Below are positions 1-6,949 of a stretch of 64,000 nt of DNA, one piece after another. Position 1 is the stretch's first letter. Every line of letters begins with the position of its first letter. Under the pieces are notes generated by a model. The model searched no databases. It saw nothing but the letters and a program-made list of their open reading frames with translations, and was not told where the DNA came from. The position numbers and the translations under genes are program-made. Location: assembly GCF_900129295.1 (NCBI RefSeq), contig NZ_FQUU01000016.1, positions 1-64,000 of the forward strand, in the 5' to 3' direction. Origin of the DNA: Flavisolibacter ginsengisoli DSM 18119. GTDB lineage: Bacteria; Bacteroidota; Bacteroidia; Chitinophagales; Chitinophagaceae.

Positions 1-129
1 TGTTGCTGGCTTTCGTTGCTGCACAGTAGTTTTCCTTGCAGCTGATAATACCTTTAATCCGTTTCCCGTTTGATTACTTTCTCTCTCAGCTGTTACTTAA
101 TTTATGATCTTACTACCTTTGTCTCAGCA

Positions 130-300
130 TCCTATAAGCAGTTCCCGCATACTATGGGACTGCAGGTCCCGCACATTGCGGGATAAAAGAAAAGGAAGTG
201 GCGCTGTATGCTTTGCGAAGCAATATACTTTTACGCATCTGCAACCGATGTTTTACAGTCGCCACTTTTGTAAAAACTTTTTCTCTCTGCATAGTATTAA
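130..300 (-). ncRNA. Structured non-coding end of IS110 element, candidate bridge RNA
   Basis: This stretch lies directly downstream of the IS110-type transposase on the same (minus) strand and has no convincing reading frame. It is full of inverted repeats. A long stem pairs 196-208 with 253-267 (one bulged base). A GCTT/AAGC hairpin sits at 209-222. GGGAC/GTCCC arms lie at 156-170 and TCCCGC/GCGGGA arms at 167-183. IS110-family elements are known to carry a structured guide (bridge or seek) RNA in a non-coding end, downstream of the transposase in the IS1111 group. The RNA function is inference from position and structure; the large stem followed on minus by a T-rich run could instead be a transcription terminator. 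Confidence 0.35.
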
Positions 301-332
301 GATCCTCAGGTAAATAAGATTATGTACCAGGT

Positions 333-1363
333 CTACGGCTTCAGTAGCTCATAAGGTTCCCCTGTTTTGATCACATGATAGATCCTGCTTAAAGTCTTTG
401 CAGCCAGCTTTATGATTAATTTTTTGTGATCACATCCTTTTCTCTCTTCGTAATAGACCATCAGGGAAGGATCCTGTTTGGCGGCTACCCAGGCTCCTTC
501 CACAAGGTAGCTTCTAAGGAGGCGCTTGCTTCTGTAGGTAATGCCACGGCTGTAGGTTTTTTCTCCACTGCTATGCAGGGAAGGCACCAGTCCAATATAG
601 CTGCTCAGGTGATCAATATTTCTAAACCTCCTGATGTCACCTACTTCTGCCAGCATTCCAATGGCTGTCAAAGGACCAATGCCTGGAACGCTTCTGAGCA
701 GGTAATAATCTTTTTTAAAGTGCTTGCGTGCATAGCTCCTTAATTCATTTCCTACATGCAGGTACTGTTTGCGAAGGAAAAGGTATTCTTCCAACCTGCT
801 TTTCATGGCTTCGGTGGCCGGAGCATAGGACCATCTTTGTTTGTACACCCACTGGATCATGTCTTTGCTCCAGTTAACATTGTCATAGGTTTCAGGTAGT
901 ACAATTCCGTAGTACAAGAGCATGGACTTAATGTGACATTTAATGCGCCTGAGGCTTTTGACCAGGTCATTACGCCTGCGAAAAAGGCTACGGAACTGCT
1001 CCTGCTTATGATTGGGGATATAAATACCTTTCAGTCTTCCTGCCTGAAGTTCTCGTGCCAGGTGAGCACTGTCTACCTTATCTGTTTTTGTGGTTACTTG
1101 TTTATTACCCCTTGCGATGTCACCTGGATTGACCACCAGCACTTCCCAACCTGCAGCTGTGAGTGAATGATAGATATGATAGCCACAGCAACAGCATTCA
1201 TAGCAACACTGTACATGGTGATGCGGGAAATGCCTTGCCGTGTAGCCAATCAGAAGATCAGCATTTGCATCAATGGTGAATCGTTTAAGTATGAGATGTT
1301 CTTCCTGGAGGTTACTGCCCAAGTTTTTTTATGGACGTCTAAGCCAATAAAGAGTTGTTTCAT
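333..1363 (-). pseudogene. IS110-family transposase, frameshifted
   Basis: DEDD-type transposase/recombinase of the IS110 family, which moves its element through an RNA-guided recombination reaction. The main frame (333-1322) shows the YECC region, the TDKVDSAHLA catalytic aspartates, and the C-terminal Transposase_20 domain with PGIGPLTA and a serine region HSSGEK. The true start is an ATG at 1363 preceded by a good ribosome site (GGAGG); it encodes MKQLFIGLDVHKKTWAVTS with the first catalytic Asp. That frame (codon start 1363) is offset by one base from the main frame (TTG at 1322), so a single-base deletion near 1300-1320 separates the first catalytic Asp from the rest. A product started at the TTG would lack that Asp. 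The gene is therefore probably inactive, unless rescued by programmed frameshifting or caused by a sequencing error. Confidence 0.85.
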
Positions 1364-1433
1364 AACCTACCTCCGAATTTTAGAAGGGTAAGCTACTCTT
1401 TTACATGAATGCTTTGCAAAAGCATGGCAGGTG

Positions 1434-1530
1434 TACTAACTTCAGCTATAAACATTAATCAACTTCAAAGCAAAGGCCGAGCGATAGGAACATTGACGTC
1501 CTTGCCTTCTCAATTGCTTTAACGTTAGCC
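1434..1530 (+). repeat. attC-like spacer A ending in AACGTTAGCC
   Basis: This non-coding spacer lies in front of the first small gene of the accessory array. It begins near CTAAC (1436-1440) and ends in AACGTTAGCC (1521-1530), with weakly complementary inner segments. The terminal GTTAGCC (1524-1530) is exactly complementary to GGCTAAC just after the next gene (1884-1890), which is the relation seen between the two ends of an integron gene cassette. The assignment is inference; the box does not fit the strict GTTRRRY consensus. Confidence 0.35.
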
Positions 1531-1553
1531 ACCATAAGTAGCATCTGTTTTAT

Positions 1554-1874
1554 ATGAAACTTTTGATTGGGCAATTAGCTATTATCATACTGGTACTTGG
1601 AACAACTGGATTGCTTTATTTGACCTATAGCCAAGCCTCTTTTGAATATACTGTTTTACTTGTGTTATGGATTGTAGTTGTGATAACCTTAGGTATTTGG
1701 ACGAGAGCAAATCCTAAGAAAGCTTTCCTTTTTATTTTGGTATTTTATACATTGAGTATTGCAATCAAAGATGCATTGTATGGTGGCGAGTACATTTTAA
1801 CTATTTTGTTCCATTTGTATTTTGTTGCTTCTATGGTTATAGGAATGAGGGGAACAAGGGAAGAGTATAAATAG
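1554..1874 (+). CDS. Small hypothetical membrane protein
   Basis: I do not recognise this 106-residue protein. It is almost entirely hydrophobic: an N-terminal segment (about residues 4-24), a second (32-48), a third (56-70) and a fourth near the C-terminus (80-98), separated by short charged turns such as TRANPKK, with a charged tail RGTREEYK. Three or four membrane spans in the inner membrane are likely. The ATG at 1554 has no Shine-Dalgarno sequence, normal for Bacteroidota. It is a single gene between two non-coding spacers whose ends are complementary (GTTAGCC before, GGCTAAC after), so it looks like a one-gene module of the accessory array. No function can be assigned. Confidence 0.6.
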   Translation: MKLLIGQLAIIILVLGTTGLLYLTYSQASFEYTVLLVLWIVVVITLGIWTRANPKKAFLFILVFYTLSIAIKDALYGGEYILTILFHLYFVASMVIGMRGTREEYK

Positions 1875-1883
1875 CTGACGGGC

Positions 1884-2040
1884 GGCTAACATTGGATTCA
1901 CAAAAGCGGGCTTTCGAATGATAGAGCAGCACCTTATCTTTATTCACCAGTAGAAGGAAGATTTAGCAGCAAAACTATGAATGCCCTGCCTTCGTAAATC
2001 CCTTCTGCGTTGCCTGCAATGCTTTATCTTGTCTGACAAA
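1884..2040 (+). repeat. attC-like spacer B
   Basis: This non-coding spacer between two small + strand genes starts with GGCTAAC (1884-1890), the exact complement of GTTAGCC in front of the upstream gene. It contains inverted arms AGAAGGAAGATTTA (1952-1965) and TAAATCCCTTCT (1995-2006). Its sequence is not clearly related to the other spacers, but position and architecture are the same. I see no gene in it. Confidence 0.35.
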
Positions 2041-2047
2041 TACAATC

Positions 2048-2371
2048 ATGAAAAATATTACTGCAATATTCCTGTTGATGATTTCGTCCCTGGTTTGTTT
2101 TTCGCAAAAGAAGGAAAACATTCACCTTTCGGGAGCCGTTTACTCTGACCTTGGCGAATTACTTAAAAATGGTTTTCTTACCTTCAAAAGAAACCGACAT
2201 CACGTAAGTACAGTTACCGATAGCCTTGGAAATTTTAAAGTCAGTGGGCTTCAAAAAGGAATGTATAAAGTGCATTTTGAAATAATGAAAGGCTATTACT
2301 ATGTAGATACCACTGTTAAGGTCTCCAAAAACTCAAATATAGGACGACTAATTTTCAGGGTTGTAAAATAA
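2048..2371 (+). CDS. Secreted carboxypeptidase-regulatory-like (Ig-fold) domain protein
   Basis: This 107-residue protein has a clear N-terminal signal peptide (about residues 1-19, hydrophobic core then a likely cut near CFSQ). The rest matches the short beta-sandwich typical of carboxypeptidase-regulatory-like or CnaB domains in Bacteroidota: LSGAVYSDLGELLKNG, a middle strand VSTVTDSLGNFKVSGL and KGMYKVHFE. Such domains usually sit at the N-terminus of TonB-dependent receptors; here the domain stands alone, so the protein is probably periplasmic or surface-exposed with no catalytic role. It is flanked by non-coding hairpin spacers on both sides and reads in the same direction as its neighbours. 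The domain call is good by motif; its biological role is unknown. Confidence 0.65.
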   Translation: MKNITAIFLLMISSLVCFSQKKENIHLSGAVYSDLGELLKNGFLTFKRNRHHVSTVTDSLGNFKVSGLQKGMYKVHFEIMKGYYYVDTTVKVSKNSNIGRLIFRVVK

Positions 2372-2399
2372 ATCAATGGAATATAAGTACGATATAATG

Positions 2400-2537
2400 C
2401 AGCACAGCAGGCAGCAATATGTTTATAAAATTGTGGCGGAGGTTAAGCATTCAACTATAAATCGCTATTTTGCTTTTGTGGTTAATTGAAACAGACGTTT
2501 TTCAAATCCCACAACTTCATAAACACTTAACGTTTGT
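2400..2537 (+). repeat. attC-like spacer C with long hairpin arms
   Basis: This non-coding spacer has two arms that pair at 14 of 16 positions: GTTTATAAAATTGTGG (2421-2436) and CCACAACTTCATAAAC (2509-2524). Right after the second arm comes TTAACGTTTGTACG (2527-2540). The segment GTTTGTACGCAATCG (2532-2546) is nearly complementary to the sequence that ends the following gene (3241-3258), again like the two ends of a cassette. No gene is seen in the spacer. Confidence 0.45.
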
Positions 2538-2572
2538 ACGCAATCGGGCGACACTCCAAAACTGACAAGTGA

Positions 2573-3247
2573 ATGTTAGATATTCTTCAGCAAGACGACT
2601 ATAAAATTATACATCTCACAGACGGTGAACTTTTGAGCGAAGCCGTTAAATTGATTGACAAAGGCAAAGCAGACGGAATTAACCTCAATTATATCCGAAA
2701 CTGGCGGACGGATTTAGAACCGTTGAGAAATTCAAAGACCATAAAGTGTCTGGCTGTAAATGATTATCCGCCGTCAATGCAATACGATTATTCTGCAGTT
2801 CAAACTCTGACGAACTTGCAACATTTATCAATAAACACGACGGACAAAAAGGAAATCGATTTTTCAGCTTTTCCGTTTCTGACAAGTGTTGCACTAACAT
2901 GGCGACCTAAAGCAAAATCACTTTTTAGTTGTGTGCAACTTCAAAGATTGTTTCTTTATCGTTATACTGGACAAGACTTAACGGAACTTTCCAGTTTAAA
3001 GAATTTGAAGTTCTTGCGGGTAAACTTAGGTTTGGTCATTTCATTGCGTGGACTAAAAGAAATTACAACTCTTGAAGAACTGATGTTAATGCAAACGACG
3101 AAATTAGAAGACATTGAAGACCTTTTAACATTAAAGCATCTTAAACGTTTACGAATAGACAATTGCAAACGAGTAAGAAACATTAGAGCTGTGAAGAGAA
3201 TGAATATTCCAAAACTTGAAATTGTAGGTACGACACCGGACGATTGA
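2573..3247 (+). CDS. Leucine-rich-repeat protein, hypothetical
   Basis: This 224-residue soluble protein shows degenerate leucine-rich repeats of about 22-24 residues: LRNSKTIKCLAVND, LTNLQHLSINTT, FPFLTSVALTW, CVQLQRLFLYR, LSSLKNLKFLRVN, ITTLEELMLMQ and LKHLKRLRIDNC. There is no signal peptide or membrane segment, so it is probably cytoplasmic. Repeat scaffolds of this type bind other proteins; in bacterial accessory regions they often act as immunity or interaction proteins, but nothing here proves that. The start is ATG at 2573. The gene is bounded by spacers C and D, whose outer ends are complementary to each other across the gene (2532-2546 versus 3241-3258, which includes the stop codon), so gene and spacer look like one mobile unit. 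Confidence 0.65.
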   Translation: MLDILQQDDYKIIHLTDGELLSEAVKLIDKGKADGINLNYIRNWRTDLEPLRNSKTIKCLAVNDYPPSMQYDYSAVQTLTNLQHLSINTTDKKEIDFSAFPFLTSVALTWRPKAKSLFSCVQLQRLFLYRYTGQDLTELSSLKNLKFLRVNLGLVISLRGLKEITTLEELMLMQTTKLEDIEDLLTLKHLKRLRIDNCKRVRNIRAVKRMNIPKLEIVGTTPDD

Positions 3248-3249
3248 AT

Positions 3250-3440
3250 GCGTACAACAATCGGTTTGCTGCTATGCTGGCTGACATTGCGCAGCATCAA
3301 CTTTTGCAAGCTTTCCAGCAGTAGCTCCAGCCGACAATGCGGTATTGGGCAACTCAATATATTTTGTACTTTGGCTATTCAATCGGCTTCAGTTGCCAGG
3401 ATGACAAATATAAAAATATTGGCAAAGTAGCAAGCCGGAA
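3250..3440 (+). repeat. attC-like spacer D, copy 1 of a 190-nt diverged repeat
   Basis: This spacer aligns along its whole length with the spacer at 6165-6360. Shared blocks include GCTGGCTGACATT, GCAGCATCAACTTTTG, ATATATTTTGTACTT and TCGGCTTCAGTTGC. Its ends form imperfect inverted arms CGGTTTGCTGCTATGC (3262-3277) and GCAAAGTAGCAAGCCG (3422-3437), pairing at 13 of 16 positions or 15 with G-T wobbles. A short open frame from 3248 to 3430 lies inside the repeat and has no protein character. A hairpin-forming recombination site is inferred; a MITE-like repeat is the alternative. Confidence 0.55.
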
Positions 3441-3457
3441 ACCTTATTTAGAAGTCT

Positions 3458-4000
3458 ATGATAAAAATACTTTTAATTATCATTTTAGGACAAGTAGCAT
3501 TTTGTAACCTTAATGCACAGGTAACTAATAGTTCTTACGTTAATCAATATGGTGAAAAGGTTTTACAGCTTTCAATAGTTGTTCCCACGAACCTGAAAGA
3601 AACATGGAAACTTTTTACAACGGACGAAGGCCTAAAAAAATGGATTGCGCCTGTTGCAAAAATTGACATGAAAACTGGTGGCGCAATCAAAACGAATTAT
3701 AACCGAAGTAAAACTGTTGAGGATTCGACTTCAATAAAACTCGACATAATCAATTACCTGGAAAACGAAATGCTTACACTAAAAGTTAATCTAAATAACA
3801 GTTTCCCAGCAGAAGCCAAAAAAGAAGATAAAAACCTGCAGGAAATCCTGCAATTTGTAAAACTCGACGAAAACAATACGAAAATTATTTCTTCAATGGT
3901 GGGCTGGGGTCAAGGCATTCATTGGGATAAAGCATATAATTTTTTTGAGAAAGGAAATGACTGGACCTTTAAAGAAGTATTGAAGCTTTTCCAAAAATGA
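3458..4000 (+). CDS. Exported SRPBCC (AHSA1-like) domain protein
   Basis: This 180-residue protein has a signal peptide (about residues 1-20, MIKILLIIILGQVAF then CNLNA). The mature part matches the START-like SRPBCC fold of the activator-of-Hsp90-ATPase (AHSA1) group: VVPTNLKETWKLFTTDEGLKKW, the turn IAPVAKIDMKTGGAI, and the C-terminal helix HWDKAYNFFEKGNDW. These folds bind hydrophobic ligands in a cavity. Cytoplasmic members are common; an exported one is less usual but frequent in Bacteroidota accessory DNA. It is a single gene between non-coding spacers, with ATG at 3458. The family call is confident; the ligand is unknown. Confidence 0.75.
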   Translation: MIKILLIIILGQVAFCNLNAQVTNSSYVNQYGEKVLQLSIVVPTNLKETWKLFTTDEGLKKWIAPVAKIDMKTGGAIKTNYNRSKTVEDSTSIKLDIINYLENEMLTLKVNLNNSFPAEAKKEDKNLQEILQFVKLDENNTKIISSMVGWGQGIHWDKAYNFFEKGNDWTFKEVLKLFQK

Positions 4001-4300
4001 AATGCCTGCAGCCACCAGGGCATTGGCAATAGTGCGGGCGACAAAAAAGATCAATCGGCAGAAAACGTTAATAAGCTTTTGCTCCAAGGCGACGAACAAA
4101 GCCAGGCTAATTCTTAACTTAAACTTTTTATAACTTTATTTGGCACAACGCACATCACCCTGGCAACGTATACATATTCCTCTTTGAAGTTTTATCTTCC
4201 TGGGGAGCAGTGTTGCCAGGAGGTAACTCACTATAAAACGGTGCTGGATTGGGAGGGTATGAACACTTGAACCACACCGCGAGTCCGTTACATCGTGTGG
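4001..4300. other. Non-coding spacer E of the accessory array
   Basis: No convincing gene is present. The segment directly after the SRPBCC gene carries AAAACGTTAATAAG (4065-4078 region) and several short GC-rich words resembling the other spacers (GCATTGGCAATAGTGCGGGCGAC), but I could not find long paired arms. The second half, up to the terminator of the downstream minus-strand small gene, shows nothing recognisable. Confidence 0.3.
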
Positions 4301-4332
4301 GAAGAAAGAAGCCCGGTATTGTGAACCGGGCT
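4301..4332 (-). terminator. Rho-independent terminator of the lysine-rich small gene
   Basis: A perfect 8-bp stem AGCCCGGT/ACCGGGCT with a 7-nt loop spans 4310-4332, followed on the minus strand by a T-rich run (4309-4301). It begins 15 nt after the stop codon of the 31-codon gene on the same strand, which supports that gene being transcribed. Confidence 0.8.
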
Positions 4333-4347
4333 CTCTGCGTTTTGACC

Positions 4348-4443
4348 TTACCGAGCTTTTTTCTTTGGATCCGCTTTCTTTTGTGCTGAGCTTTTCTTTT
4401 TAACAGGCTTATTCTTCTTAGGTTCAGTTGTCTTTTTCGGCAT
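4348..4443 (-). CDS. 31-residue lysine-rich basic peptide
   Basis: This very short gene encodes 31 residues, of which 13 are Lys and one Arg, in a KK/KKK pattern broken by Pro, Ala, Ser and Thr (starts MPKKTTEPKKNKPVKKK, ends ADPKKKAR). There is no hydrophobic segment. The composition recalls histone-H1-like tails and small nucleic-acid-binding or ribosome-associated basic peptides. It is the only minus-strand gene in the array and has its own strong terminator right after the stop, which argues against a chance frame. Upstream of the ATG is an A/T-rich leader without Shine-Dalgarno, as usual here. I do not recognise a family; nucleic-acid binding is inference from charge only. Confidence 0.6.
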   Translation of the reverse strand: MPKKTTEPKKNKPVKKKSSAQKKADPKKKAR

Positions 4444-5007
4444 ACAATTAAATTTAAGGTTAGTGAATTATTTACTCATAGCTGAAGAGTATTTCTCCCG
4501 TTCTTTCATGATGTCCTTTCAGAAGTGGCAACTTTACAGCCTGAATAAGTAAATAAAGATATGCCTATAAGGGTAAATTTAATATTTGATTAAGGTCAGC
4601 CGCCCGGGCATATTGTAAACCTATTTACCCCTTGTTGCTGTTCTAAATAAAAAATAGCTATGAGCTGAGCTCATTCTAGCAACAGCATGCTAACGACAGG
4701 ACCGGTTATTGGTAAGTAAATACCGGTGTTAGAGATTTAAACAAACAACCACAACGGCGATAAATGCCGCTAAAATCAGCTTTGCAAATGCAGGACTAAA
4801 GAATTGTGCAACTGTGCAACATAAGATGACCCATCAGTACATATGCACGTAGAGGTGATATAATATGCAAACCTGTTTATGAGCCCCGCTATTCCTTAAT
4901 AGATTTCGTTGCTACAAATAAGTAACCCTTAGGTTGTTTTGATCGTTTTAGTTATGATCCCCATCAATGAGATCAACTATCAATTATTAATAATATAAGC
5001 AGGCGTT
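4444..5007. other. Gene-free region with several palindromes
   Basis: No gene is supported in these 564 bases. I see a 15-bp perfect palindrome around one base, ATGAGCTGAGCTCAT (4660-4674); paired ACCGGT boxes (4701-4706 and 4722-4727); and a small CGGC/GCCG hairpin near 4755-4770. These may be regulator sites or RNA structure for either flanking gene (the lysine-rich gene on minus, the hydrolase on plus). Nothing more can be said. Confidence 0.4.
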
Positions 5008-6027
5008 ATGAAACAAGGTCAAACATCAAAGCTGTTCTTATTGACCGCTTTTTGTTATTGCGTTCATGTTGGTTTTACGCAATCGAAAGATAGTTGCATT
5101 ACTAAGTATTCGGAAGTCTTAGTAGAGGCAGGCGGGCATAAACTTCATATGGATATCCAGGGTGAAGGTTCACCTACGGTCATCTTTGAAAATGGCAGCG
5201 GTGATTTTTCATTTATCTGGAGCCAGGTGCAACCTGAAATTGCAAAACTTACAAAAACCGTATCCTACGACAGAGCAGGATACGGATGCAGCGAACAAGG
5301 TCCTTTGCCAAGAACAAGCAGGCAAATTTGCTGGGAATTGCACACAGCATTAAAGAATGCGGGAGTACAACCTCCCTATATTTTAGTAGGTCAGTCCTTT
5401 GGAGGTTTTATTGCTCGTGCTTTTGCAAGATATTATTCAGGCGAAGTGGCAGGAATGATATTGGTAGAAGCCGTACAGGAAGACCAAAAAATTTTTATGG
5501 GAAGCGATACGCCTATGCGAATTCGCCAATTTGCAAAAGGCAGAATAGCTCCTGAAATACAAACTTCTTTTATACCATTGCCTGATACAGTAACAAGATC
5601 TTCAACAGTGCGAGGTGAAATAGACCCGTTGTTTAAAAGGTTTCCTGAGAATATTCAAAGAAGGCAGATGTGGGCACAATCACAACCACATTATATACCT
5701 GCGGTACAGGCAGAGATGGAATGGTCACCTGAAGATGTTTCAAATTTATATCAGCACCGAAATGAGAAAGAATATCTACTCGGTAATATGCCTTTAATAG
5801 TTATGACAAGAGGCAAAGGTGGATTTGAAGGAATGAAAGATTCGTTACAATTAGAAAAAGACAGGCTTGCGTCACAGGAGCAGTTAGTGCATCTTTCTTC
5901 CAACAGTAAACAAATCATTGATATGCATAGTGGCCATAATATTCATGTAGAAGACCCCGGCGCGGTGATTGAAGCAATTGAAGAAGTATTGATTGCAGTA
6001 AAAAGTGGAACTCCATTAAAACAGTAA
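5008..6027 (+). CDS. Secreted alpha/beta hydrolase
   Basis: This 339-residue hydrolase has an N-terminal signal peptide (about residues 1-25, ending GFTQ). The alpha/beta-hydrolase fold begins with the VEAGGHKLHMDIQGEG strands and shows TVIFENGSGD (oxyanion region), VSYDRAGYG, the nucleophile elbow GQSFGG with Ser130, and the catalytic His in SGHNIHVEDP (His310). The acid residue is not certain. Substrate cannot be told from sequence; esterase, lipase or peptidase activity is possible, in the periplasm or outside. The start is ATG at 5008. It stands alone in the accessory array, followed by spacer copy 2. Family certain, substrate unknown. Confidence 0.85.
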   Translation: MKQGQTSKLFLLTAFCYCVHVGFTQSKDSCITKYSEVLVEAGGHKLHMDIQGEGSPTVIFENGSGDFSFIWSQVQPEIAKLTKTVSYDRAGYGCSEQGPLPRTSRQICWELHTALKNAGVQPPYILVGQSFGGFIARAFARYYSGEVAGMILVEAVQEDQKIFMGSDTPMRIRQFAKGRIAPEIQTSFIPLPDTVTRSSTVRGEIDPLFKRFPENIQRRQMWAQSQPHYIPAVQAEMEWSPEDVSNLYQHRNEKEYLLGNMPLIVMTRGKGGFEGMKDSLQLEKDRLASQEQLVHLSSNSKQIIDMHSGHNIHVEDPGAVIEAIEEVLIAVKSGTPLKQ

Positions 6028-6164
6028 TTCTTCCCGTTTACCTGGTGAACATAGCCAAGACGTATAAGCTGACATTTTAAAAGAATGCGCCTTTACTTGC
6101 GATCACAATCAGTACTAAGGGTTGACTACAACGCTTTTGGTGACACACACGATGGAAAGGTATG

Positions 6165-6360
6165 CACATACAAACTGTTTGTTGCTAAGCTGGCTGACAT
6201 TACGCAGCATCAACTTTTGTTTATTTATCATTAGTAGCTTCGGCAGACATTACGCAATTGATCAGTAGAATATATTTTGTACTTAGGTTTTCTATTCGGC
6301 TTCAGTTGCAGGGCTAAATATTATAAAATACCTGAACAGCAGCAAGCCGTAACCGTTAGC
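6165..6360 (+). repeat. attC-like spacer F, copy 2 of the 190-nt repeat
   Basis: This is a diverged copy of the spacer at 3250-3440, in the same orientation and also downstream of a single + strand gene. Arms CTGTTTGTTGCT (6175-6186) and AGCAGCAAGCCG (6338-6349) pair imperfectly, allowing wobbles. It ends in GTAACCGTTAGC (6349-6360), matching the AACGTTAG box that ends spacer A. No gene is seen in 6028-6164 either. Confidence 0.55.
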
Positions 6361-6390
6361 AGCTATGTAATTGGCACACCCTAATGACAC

Positions 6391-6699
6391 GAAAAACCAT
6401 TTAAATATTCTGACAGTATTTTCCTTTTACAACTGTTTTCTTTTTGGGTACATCTGGAGAACACGGCGGACAACTTTTGGAAGTTCCCTTGCCTTAATAA
6501 TGCTCATTGCGATATAAGCTTATTCCCAATTGGTATGCCTGGAGTTCTTCTACAAGACAGAATAAGTTTGCCATTTATTATAGTTGCAATATTGCAATCC
6601 CCGATATATGGTTTTATAACTGACAAGGTAAATTCAGCCCGACAATTGCGGGTAACATCTTTTACAATTTACTTTATTCATATTGTATTGCGACTTTAA
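6391..6699 (+). pseudogene. Possible remnant of a small membrane protein gene
   Basis: A frame without stop runs from 6388 to the TAA at 6697-6699 (about 102 codons), but has no ATG until 6535. The second half reads like a membrane protein end: IGMPGVLLQDRISLPFIIV, AILQSPIYGFITDK, then FTIYFIHIVLRL and stop. The first half is weakly hydrophobic and ends LFSFWVHL before a polar part. It lies exactly where the next cassette gene would sit, just after spacer F. A decayed small membrane protein gene, or a gene using a non-standard start, is my reading. The rest of the gap, 6700-6949, shows nothing. Confidence 0.3.
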
Positions 6700-6949
6700 T
6701 AAAATAACTGTCAGGAGAAAACTGGCGCATTTAACTCAACATAGTACAAGGTAATGCCTCTCAAACTAATAAATCTCTTTGGTCATATAAGTCGTAAGTT
6801 CAACTTTAATTTTTATTATATATTTGCAGATATCAAGTTACGGGCCTCATGAAACCTTCTGTATTCTTTCCCTTCCAAAGCTGCACGATCATTTGCCAAT
6901 AGCTGATGAAGTAATCTTAACATCTTAAGTCATTATAAAACTTGCAGCA

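Larger units (their letters stand above)
130..1430 (-). mobile_element. IS110-family insertion sequence remnant, ends uncertain
   Basis: The element comprises the frameshifted transposase and its flanking structured DNA. IS110 elements lack clear terminal inverted repeats and make no obvious target duplication, so the ends cannot be fixed by eye. A similar short hairpin motif, ATGCTTTGC followed by AAGCA, occurs on both sides of the gene (208-222 and 1408-1423), which may mark subterminal sequences. The coordinates given are a guess enclosing these motifs. Confidence 0.35.

Noticed and set aside
104-313. 69-codon plus-strand frame at the left edge
   Set aside because: It runs across the nested hairpins of the IS end, has low-complexity content and no family character.
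3248-3430. 60-codon frame directly after the LRR gene
   Set aside because: It lies wholly inside the diverged hairpin repeat and its other copy (6165-6360) has no matching frame.
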